Source: Legionella sp. (GTDB lineage Bacteria > Pseudomonadota > Gammaproteobacteria > Legionellales > Legionellaceae). Taken from it: 11,617 nt of DNA. Numbering within the stretch: the first letter of the stretch is position 1; the number at the start of each line of letters is the position of its first letter. Shown in pieces: positions 6,701 to 11,617 of this stretch. The stretch spans positions 1-11,617 of the forward strand of contig SCSO01000478.1 of assembly GCA_004297865.1 (NCBI GenBank). Direction: 5' to 3'. Under the pieces are notes generated by a model. The model saw only the letters and a program-made list of their open reading frames with translations. It was not told the origin of the DNA and searched no databases. Both the position numbers and the translations under genes were made by a program.

Positions 6701-7695
6701 TTAGCTTAGAGCAGCGTATTAGAAGAGAGATAGTCGCATCGCACGCCAAAATTGATGATTTACTAGCAAATGGACTTGCCTTAGAGCAACAGATTCGCAG
6801 GGAAGTGGTAAATACCCAACAAACTAGAATGCGAGTTGACTTATTAAATGATAAGCAACAATCGATAGTTGTAAAACGCAATCAATTAGGTAGAGAAAAT
6901 ACCGCATTGAAGCGAGAATTAGCTAAAACCAACGCACAGCTCGCAAATACCCAATCGCAATTTGCTCAAGCTCAAAATCAGTACAGTCAGCAATTAGATC
7001 AGCGCAATAAATCTTTAGTCGATTTAGCGCAGCGACATCTTCGTGCAGAAGAAAAATATCAAGACACGCTACAACTATTAAAGGATGCTGAAACCCGTGA
7101 ACAGACTTTAGTTCAAGAACGTAATCAATTAACTCAAGATCGTAATGCTTTGACAACCCAATTAACACAAAAGCAAACAGAAGTAACCGGGTTGCAAACT
7201 GAGTTAAACCGCGTTAATACTTTTTTTACTGAAAAACTAAATGACGTAAACGAAGCAAAAAATCTCATTTTAATTCAAGACGAGTTAATTCCTTTAACTA
7301 AGAAGTACGCAGCCTATTTATCAAAACATGCGAATGAAAATTCTCCTGAGGGTCTAAAGGCCTTAAATAAAAAGAATAAAATTGGCAAATTACTAGAGGA
7401 TTTAGAACAACCTAATGTTCTAGCATCCAAGCGGGTTACCAACTTTTATACCCACTTGAATGAATATGAACTAGAACTTGGTGAACATAGAGACCTGCAA
7501 TGGCAACGTTATTGCAAAAATGCCTTAATGGTAGGTTTAACCTTAATTACCGGCATTTTACCCGGACTTATTGCTCTTCTGATCTATGTCAACACCGGTG
7601 AAACTATTGGTAAATCAATACGTTTCTGGCAATCAAGGGGTGAAACTTACGTGAGTGGTGCAAGAGAATGCGCACAGTCCACAGCTCAAGCATGA
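3715..7695 (+). CDS. Large alpha/beta-hydrolase-like, coiled-coil, membrane-anchored protein (paralogue 1)
   Basis: A 1326-residue protein not recognised as a named family. ATG 3715 is preceded by GAGG at 8 nt. Residues 1-740 are shared with the next gene. They start with PFTLTMLGTD (3-12) and include NIIAHSRGAVEAI (107-119), a serine elbow with Ser112; NLFAIDPVPGD (191-201) with Asp196; LYFYENER (225-232); HHGGGAG (259-265); LFAEGRALGR (317-326); and AARRFYSN (703-710). Ser112, Asp196 and His259/His260 would make a hydrolase triad; this is inference. Residues about 743-1180 are rich in Gln, Glu, Lys and Leu in a heptad-like pattern, a long coiled coil with an internal repeat. A second shared module follows: LIQDELIP, then YELELGEHRD, a hydrophobic segment (about 1269-1292) and GKSIRFWQSRGE (1299-1310). 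There is no signal peptide. The size, eukaryotic-type coiled coil and late membrane segment resemble type IV effectors of Legionellales. A surface or intracellular defence role is not excluded. Confidence 0.88.
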   Translation: MLPFTLTMLGTDTEYVPELKKKNENKFKPNGEVKDYPKGEPLSIVSSHIKTSNTPVRKPTPEVNAYSANEIEVITGPTTTGSNVNDRIARGLAALLKAVARGHKPLNIIAHSRGAVEAILIAHELQSVQSVIDQCDNLGQVITHLKKQQDSRKDSNTKDIITVLKQQLADVLNNEDFFKDLKAQCKEASINLFAIDPVPGDGILTITWTDNRFYKIPAIVKNTELYFYENERSYRGFTPLCPEPTSPEQKVRKLTLPLHHGGGAGNNASQQRQHIHVLAKEQGLEQKGKTTHVAKLLIFKLFDFLGRTGVEFNDLALFAEGRALGRTLFSNGKTELPQNFSSIYRKLYAKIFDNRHIYNLFNATCYPGMGVVKARRLLRNESYGNLHDIFTLGTTYINEEHAELMREYFLNKFKFDATKSSLKEMLQKITEELQDTIKKLGAEQVADNAPASATSSDKDPLTQSYVISPKLLIEPAVIQDFLQVFDQTVARISELYLNNDWISSDAKQKEKLETFALFTKMVTELGNALNSPKAPVASFVEKTLQLIRKGLQITISQQFELYHRELNWLINIPADPLKSFINELVLNLKDIADKSQTDETVKAIFEDPEFLKAPKKMEFIWKELRKRLNSEKFNNEVSLEILKTEFDQFYSHDFATYEKLYVKIQTFIADARALTRVDEQLKAPFAILESQIHSKLPKLIDTAARRFYSNITIASRETLLKEDFQGEVVRHAIQKYNAQDPTVEHVQSLKNQLALLSKRHTDVEEELKQSLQRESVLRVQQKTLTQQVKELQDKSLHDRTVIASLSLSINQAKEDIRALESSLNEERQQVAQLKEKLLRLNQKHDEIAQQLAQAKQSEADLKIENATLVAERNALIASLQQNEAGVVNLKDQHAQTQAQINAEKIALNHRITLLEQQLRQAQTDNQNSARYITLLGQKLRKWVSTGHAQNVKIEQSERQISRLVHKLMGWINISSDRKSQIEELEYKNDDLLLNTLSLEQRIRREIVASHAKIDDLLANGLALEQQIRREVVNTQQTRMRVDLLNDKQQSIVVKRNQLGRENTALKRELAKTNAQLANTQSQFAQAQNQYSQQLDQRNKSLVDLAQRHLRAEEKYQDTLQLLKDAETREQTLVQERNQLTQDRNALTTQLTQKQTEVTGLQTELNRVNTFFTEKLNDVNEAKNLILIQDELIPLTKKYAAYLSKHANENSPEGLKALNKKNKIGKLLEDLEQPNVLASKRVTNFYTHLNEYELELGEHRDLQWQRYCKNALMVGLTLITGILPGLIALLIYVNTGETIGKSIRFWQSRGETYVSGARECAQSTAQA
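5941..7254 (+). other. Coiled-coil region present only in paralogue 1
   Basis: These are roughly residues 743-1180 of the first large protein. The region is dominated by Leu/Ile at heptad spacing with Gln, Glu, Lys, Arg and Asn between, and has almost no Pro. The neighbouring paralogue goes straight from the first shared region to the second across about 25 residues (near 9993-10073), so this segment was inserted in one copy or lost from the other. Boundaries are by eye. Confidence 0.8.
6679..6810 (+). repeat. Internal 25-residue (75-bp) protein repeat in the coiled coil
   Basis: Residues 989-1007 (DDLLLNTLSLEQRIRREIV) and 1014-1032 (DDLLANGLALEQQIRREVV) match at 14 of 19 positions, with a period of 25 residues. 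Just upstream, two KL-x2-W patterns (938-942 and 966-970) recur 28 residues apart. The DNA copies have diverged, so the duplication is not recent. Confidence 0.75.
7516..7590 (+). other. Predicted membrane segment of paralogue 1
   Basis: Residues about 1268-1292 are an uncharged run with the centre LTLITGILPGLIALLIY, preceded by basic residues (Arg, Lys) and followed by NTGE. A Pro-Gly pair in the middle could bend it or make a short re-entrant hairpin. The same segment ends paralogue 2. Confidence 0.8.
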
Positions 7696-7719
7696 TGGTT
7701 AAAATATATCTTACAAGTA

Positions 7720-7748
7720 TTCCCATACGACCTTAAATGCCTTATAAT
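7720..7748 (+). promoter_or_regulatory. Promoter candidate of the second large paralogue
   Basis: TTCCCA (7720-7725) and a perfect TATAAT (7743-7748) are 17 bp apart; the box ends 30 bp before ATG 7779. An ungapped alignment with 3655-3683 gives 19 identical bases of 29. It lies within the 83-bp gap between the two paralogues, so the second gene can probably be transcribed on its own. Confidence 0.55.
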
Positions 7749-7778
7749 TAAATAATATGAGCAGAATGGGTACAGATT

Positions 7779-10541
7779 ATGCCTGGTCAAGGGGCCGCTA
7801 AACCTTTTACACTTACGATGTTGGGAACTGACACCGTATATACTCCTGCCTTAAAACAAAAAAATGCACCTAAAGATGGGGATTATCCTAAAGGAGAAAC
7901 CCTAAGCCTTATTTCTACTGAAATTAAAACCAGTGCTCCACCACTGATTAGCTCCAATACCCCTGTGGCCTACACTGCTCCCGAAATTGAAGTCATCAAC
8001 GGACCTACCACTTTAGGAACGGAGGTTGGTGATCGAATTGGTCGGGGTGTTGCTTCTATATTAAAAGCCATTAGTAGAGGTCAAAGGCCTATTAATATTA
8101 TTGCTCACAGTCGCGGAGCAGTAGAATCCATTCTGATAGCCCATGAAATCGAAGCCTTACAACTCTTAATAAAAGAGGCTACTGATCTCAATAGCTTAAT
8201 TAAGGCGCTGGAAGATCAACAAAAAGCTCGGTTAGCCAATAAAACCAGTAATACCCCTGATATTTTTGCCATATTAAAAGATCAGCTCAAAGAACAAATG
8301 ACCGGCAAGACGCAAGACAAAGAGACCTTTTTTACTGATTTAAAAAACAATTTCCCAGAAGTCTCGATTAATCTTTTTGCCATTGATCCCGTGCCGGGAG
8401 ATGTTCGCCCCATTACTTGGTATGATTCACGTTTTTACACCGTACCCCGTGTTGTAAGAAATGCGGAATTTCTATTTTATGAGAACGAGCGCACTGATTG
8501 GGGTTTTACTCCTTTATGTCCAGACCCCACAAAAAATGCACCTGAACAAAGAGTGAGATATTTAACTATACCTGGACATCACGGCACTGGCTCCGCAGGG
8601 AGTAATCGTTCACAAACGAAAAAAAATGTTAGTCCTCTGGGCACAAAGGCCACTGATGTTCAAAAATTATTGCTTTTCAAGTTATTAGACTTTTTAGGTA
8701 CACATGGTGTGGAATTTCGGGAGCTTGAACTATTTGCAGAAGGTCGAGCCTTAGGCAGACGATCCGCTTTAAAAAATAAAGAGGGCAAATTTGATTTCCC
8801 CGCTATTTATCGCAAACTTTACAGCGACCTCATTAAAAATCGCAAAGCCTATCAAGCCTATAATCAAACCAGTTATGCCATGATGGGCGTTTTAAAAGAT
8901 GATCGTCGTCTTTTCCGTCGTGATGGATACACTAAATTTCGCAACCGTTTTAACTTAGGCACCGGTTATATTAATGATGAGCATGCGCAACTCATGCAAG
9001 AATATTTCTTCAAAAAATTAGGCCTTAATAATGTAGAGCAAAATTCCTTGTTAGCTGTTGTGCAAAGTGCTACCAGAGTACTTGTCAGTAATATTCAAAG
9101 CTTTCAAGCCAATCCTAATCCCTCTCTTTTTGCCTCCATGATGCGCTCAACACTCGGTACCGCGCTTCCTTTGCTTACCGAACCTAACGTGCGTAAAGAC
9201 GTTATTAATTCTTTCGGAGTATTAGTTAATCGCGTTAGTAACAAATATTTAACCAGTGATTGGTATTCTGAAGAAAAAATTGCCGAGAAAAAAGAACTTT
9301 TTAAGGCCATCACTCAGATGATTTCTCAGCTAAAAGCCTTGCGGGATGAAGACAGCAATGAGGTCACGCAAAGCTTTGTTGCAAGCTTATTGTTTAAGAT
9401 CGCCTCCGGCATTAAAACCACCGTTGATCAGCAAAACATACGCCTTAAAAATGAGATAGATAGGTTGACTGCAGACCCTTTGCAAAGCTACATCAATGAA
9501 TTAGTACTCAAACTTAAAAACGTTGAAGATAAATCCAAGAACGATGCAACCGTCGCCAGTATTTTTGCCGATCCTAATTACATTCTTCTCAAAGACTCTC
9601 CTCTAGAAAGTAAAATGCAATTTATTTTGAGTGAGTTAGTTAAAGCTTTGCCTGAACAAAGTAAAGACTATTCGGTAGAACGTTTATTAAGTGAATTTAA
9701 TGCCTATCAAGAAATTTATAAAGATGAGTTGGTCGACTTTATAAACCTCTATGAGCAAATACAGATTTTTATTCAAGATTTAGATGCTTTAGGTGGATTA
9801 GATCCCTCTTTAAAGCCGCAATATGCTGTAACAGAACGAATCTTACTCAATAATGCGCAACTGTTGATCCCTGTAGCTGCTCGCAGATTTTATAGTAATA
9901 AGGCTGGCATCAGTGAAAATACCGTCATGGCAGATAACTTCCAAGGTCAAGTCGAGCGTTATGCTATTTTACATTATGGCGCTAAAAATCCCCTTGTTGC
10001 TTTAAAAGAAGCGTCTGAACAAAACGCTAATCAATTAAAAAACAACTATATTGCAAACTTAAATTCTCGAGAAAAAGCCGAGCATTTACTTCTTATTCAA
10101 AATACATTAATTCCTAAAACTCAAATATACCACGATGAATTAATGCTAATTACTGATGTAGACCCAGATGAACTAGTCATATTAGAGAGGAAAAAAGCTT
10201 ACCTCAAAGAGTTATTGGATATTTTAGACAAACCAGAAGTTGATTCATCAACACGGGTTGAGCAATTTTATACTCGCTTAAATTTTTATGAGTTGAAATT
10301 GGGCGAACACCGTGATGCACGCTGGAAACGTTATACCAAAAACGTCCTTTTTGCAGGATTAACTTTAATTACTGGTATTCTTCCGGGACTGCTCGCTTTA
10401 TTAATCTATATCAATATGGGTGAAACCTCAGGAAAATCCATATGGTTTTGGCAATCTCGCGGCGAGAATATTGTCAATGATTTAAAACAACACCAACCTC
10501 TAGGATTGAATATTGATCCCAATAAAGGACCCCAAATCTAA
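7779..10541 (+). CDS. Alpha/beta-hydrolase-like, membrane-anchored protein (paralogue 2)
   Basis: A 920-residue paralogue of the preceding gene, similar over nearly its whole length. N-terminal blocks: PFTLTMLGTDT (9-19), NIIAHSRGAVESI (106-118) with Ser111, NLFAIDPVPGD (198-208) with Asp203, FLFYENER (231-238), PGHHGTGSAG (265-274) with His267/His268, ELFAEGRALGR (317-327), YINDEHAQLM (397-406), DPLQSYINELVLKLK (566-580) and AARRFYSN (700-707). It lacks the long coiled coil: residues about 740-765 bridge directly to the C-terminal module LLIQNTLIPK, FYELKLGEHRDARWKRY, a hydrophobic segment (about 855-878) and GKSIWFWQSRGE (885-896). The final 24 residues are polar. ATG 7779 has only a weak ribosome site (GGG 8 nt upstream); the shared PFTLTMLG wording fixes the start to within a few codons. 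Its TAA overlaps the next ATG (TAATG). A hydrolase activity, perhaps on lipids, is inference from the three conserved motifs. Confidence 0.88.
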   Translation: MPGQGAAKPFTLTMLGTDTVYTPALKQKNAPKDGDYPKGETLSLISTEIKTSAPPLISSNTPVAYTAPEIEVINGPTTLGTEVGDRIGRGVASILKAISRGQRPINIIAHSRGAVESILIAHEIEALQLLIKEATDLNSLIKALEDQQKARLANKTSNTPDIFAILKDQLKEQMTGKTQDKETFFTDLKNNFPEVSINLFAIDPVPGDVRPITWYDSRFYTVPRVVRNAEFLFYENERTDWGFTPLCPDPTKNAPEQRVRYLTIPGHHGTGSAGSNRSQTKKNVSPLGTKATDVQKLLLFKLLDFLGTHGVEFRELELFAEGRALGRRSALKNKEGKFDFPAIYRKLYSDLIKNRKAYQAYNQTSYAMMGVLKDDRRLFRRDGYTKFRNRFNLGTGYINDEHAQLMQEYFFKKLGLNNVEQNSLLAVVQSATRVLVSNIQSFQANPNPSLFASMMRSTLGTALPLLTEPNVRKDVINSFGVLVNRVSNKYLTSDWYSEEKIAEKKELFKAITQMISQLKALRDEDSNEVTQSFVASLLFKIASGIKTTVDQQNIRLKNEIDRLTADPLQSYINELVLKLKNVEDKSKNDATVASIFADPNYILLKDSPLESKMQFILSELVKALPEQSKDYSVERLLSEFNAYQEIYKDELVDFINLYEQIQIFIQDLDALGGLDPSLKPQYAVTERILLNNAQLLIPVAARRFYSNKAGISENTVMADNFQGQVERYAILHYGAKNPLVALKEASEQNANQLKNNYIANLNSREKAEHLLLIQNTLIPKTQIYHDELMLITDVDPDELVILERKKAYLKELLDILDKPEVDSSTRVEQFYTRLNFYELKLGEHRDARWKRYTKNVLFAGLTLITGILPGLLALLIYINMGETSGKSIWFWQSRGENIVNDLKQHQPLGLNIDPNKGPQI
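10341..10412 (+). other. Predicted membrane segment of paralogue 2
   Basis: Residues 855-878 form an uncharged run with LTLITGILPGLLALLIYI at its centre, flanked by basic residues before it. It is nearly identical to the segment ending paralogue 1. Confidence 0.8.
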
Positions 10542-11617
10542 TGCTTAATGAAATCCTTAATGATTTAAATCAGCCAGATTTAGATGAGCTATCTGATGCT
10601 TATTGGCTAAACCTCAGTAATGGCTTCCTTAAGACTACTGATGCCTCTTCACGTGAATTGCTTTTTCAAGCCTTGGCAGCTCATACGGGAATTCCTAAAC
10701 CCCAGTTAACTGTAACGCTTAATTTTTTAATGAATAACACCGACGCACTGGCTCAAAAACAATCATTGTTAACTTTACAAGAAACCCAACGCATTGCTAG
10801 TGATAAAATTAATACCTTTGTACAGCAGCATTCTTATTGCCGAAATACGGATTTAAGTCCTTTAGCCATATCGAGAAAAGAATGGCTGGCCATCATCGAT
10901 AAATTTGCACAACAACAACGTAAAGTGGTGACTTCTGTTTTTTTCATTAATGTGTTAAGTAGCTTACGTAATGTAAGTTTTGAAACAACTACACAAGCGC
11001 TCACTAAAACGCAACCTGCAAGAGAAGTAAAGCGTGCTACTGAAAGTACACCAGATACAGCACCTAAACGACGTCGTTATCGCGATGATCAGGGAATTAA
11101 TCGACTTATTTCAGAAGAGCCACTCGGTAGTCCCACTCCTTTACAAGAAAAATTAAAAAGTAAAAATGTACGTTTTACCCCTTTGGATTTAGCAAGTCCA
11201 GAAAAAGGGTACTCCGGACTAGAAATGAAACGAACTCCCGGTGGAAAGAAAGTAAGGCCTTTATGTACATTCAATTGGAAAGGTAAAAATCGAAATACTT
11301 TTTATACCCATGTCACGCCAGAAAAACCCAATGAAGGACGGGTCAAACTTACAGAGACCACTTTAGAGGAAATGAAAAATAGTCAGCCTAATTTGATTTT
11401 ATCTCGCTTAGAGCCAGTTAGTTTTATTGCTACTTTAGAAAAATTAGAAGAACGCTCTGGACATAAAAGACGTCAGTCGCAAAAGTCATTAACTAAAGCC
11501 AGCGCAAGTGATGTCTTTAGAGCGAATGGTATTGTAATCAGTGCAAAAGATGGGAAAAAATTTCATTGGGCTCATTTAATTGCTTACTTCCTTGGTGGTG
11601 CACAGGATACTGTAAAT
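10541..11617 (+). CDS. Possible nuclear-targeted His-metal-finger nuclease, C-terminus beyond the window
   Basis: The frame is open from ATG 10541 to the window edge: 359 codons and no stop. The ATG shares one base with the preceding TAA (TAATG), and AAGGA lies 11 nt upstream inside that gene, so translation is probably coupled. Residues 1-150 are mostly helical-looking. Residues 164-179 read KR, ten residues, then KRRR, matching the classical bipartite nuclear-localisation signal; a second basic cluster, KRRQ, is near 309-312. Residues 332-359 contain VISAKDGKKFHWAHLIAYF followed by LGG-x5-N. H-L-I-A-x2-L-G-G with a later Asn resembles the metal- and substrate-binding core of DNA/RNA non-specific endonucleases and polymorphic-toxin nucleases, with His345 as candidate general base. 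The domain is cut by the window, so the call rests on a short motif. No signal peptide is visible. A structural or regulatory partner of the hydrolase-like proteins is the alternative. Confidence 0.7.
   Translation, partial: MLNEILNDLNQPDLDELSDAYWLNLSNGFLKTTDASSRELLFQALAAHTGIPKPQLTVTLNFLMNNTDALAQKQSLLTLQETQRIASDKINTFVQQHSYCRNTDLSPLAISRKEWLAIIDKFAQQQRKVVTSVFFINVLSSLRNVSFETTTQALTKTQPAREVKRATESTPDTAPKRRRYRDDQGINRLISEEPLGSPTPLQEKLKSKNVRFTPLDLASPEKGYSGLEMKRTPGGKKVRPLCTFNWKGKNRNTFYTHVTPEKPNEGRVKLTETTLEEMKNSQPNLILSRLEPVSFIATLEKLEERSGHKRRQSQKSLTKASASDVFRANGIVISAKDGKKFHWAHLIAYFLGGAQDTVN
11030..11077 (+). other. Bipartite nuclear-localisation-like signal
   Basis: This encodes residues 164-179 of the third accessory gene: Lys-Arg, a ten-residue linker rich in Thr, Ser and Pro, then Lys-Arg-Arg-Arg, followed by Tyr-Arg. 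The spacing and composition match the classical importin-alpha bipartite pattern. Such clusters can also simply bind nucleic acid. Confidence 0.6.
11564..11599 (+). other. His-metal-finger nuclease-like motif
   Basis: This encodes residues 342-353, HWAHLIAYFLGG, with Asn359 six residues on at the very end of the window. The pattern is that of a beta-beta-alpha metal nuclease core: His at the end of a strand, then a helix with LGG, then Asn. Confidence 0.55.

Noticed and set aside
6489..6881. 130-residue minus-strand open frame
   Set aside because: It is antisense to the coiled-coil codons of paralogue 1; its Cys/Ser/Leu-rich composition is what reversed Gln/Glu/Lys codons produce.
6923..7168. 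81-residue minus-strand open frame
   Set aside because: Also a shadow of the coiled-coil region; no ribosome site and no context for a separate gene.
3715..10541. Type VI secretion lipase (Tle1/DUF2235) assignment
   Set aside because: The SRGA and Asp motifs are reminiscent, but the elbow is HSRG and no type VI genes or adaptor domains are seen; named only as a distant comparison.
11089..11274. 61-residue minus-strand open frame
   Set aside because: Antisense to the continuous third accessory gene and without any recognisable motif.

Overview
The window reads as a low-GC gammaproteobacterial chromosome, most likely from the order Legionellales (the Legionella / Coxiella / Aquicella / Berkiella kind). 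The evidence is the housekeeping block fur–bamE–ratB–ratA, the Legionella-like wording of BamE and Fur, and, next to it, very large proteins that look like secreted effectors of intracellular bacteria. This assignment is inferred from remembered gene order and protein style; no database was searched.

Left part (1–3531, ordinary genes). A HerA-like / DUF853 ATPase (minus strand, running off the left edge) lies 34 bp downstream of fur (minus). Divergent from fur is bamE, a small outer-membrane assembly lipoprotein (plus). bamE converges on a tightly packed minus-strand operon transcribed esterase → ratA → ratB, with overlapping genes. A near-perfect 28-bp palindrome sits in the 46-bp gap where bamE and ratB converge. 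Fur (GTG) and the esterase (TTG) use non-ATG starts. For fur, bamE and ratB the longest open frame is probably not the real gene; the Shine-Dalgarno position and family length point to inner starts.

Right part (3715–11617, accessory genes, all plus). Two tandem paralogues of 1326 and 920 residues share a long N-terminal region with an AHSRGA serine elbow, an AIDPVPGD aspartate motif and an HHG histidine motif. These fit a divergent alpha/beta-hydrolase with a Ser-Asp-His triad. Both end in the same membrane segment followed by a GKSI-x-FWQSRGE tail. The main difference is a coiled coil of about 430 residues, present in the first and absent from the second at exactly the junction between the shared parts. 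Each has a similarly built promoter with TATAAT about 30 bp before the start.

A third gene overlaps the second paralogue's stop codon (TAATG) and runs off the right edge. Its visible 359 residues hold a textbook bipartite nuclear-localisation pattern (KR-x10-KRRR). The frame is cut just after HLIAYFLGG-x5-N, which resembles the His-metal-finger core of non-specific DNA/RNA endonucleases.

Working hypothesis: the right part is an effector or toxin locus with two membrane-anchored hydrolase-like proteins and a translationally coupled, possibly nucleus-directed nuclease. I do not recognise the two large proteins as a named family, so their functions are inferred from motifs only. No tRNA, rRNA, CRISPR array, insertion sequence or phage gene was seen, and no stretch longer than 300 bases lacks a gene.
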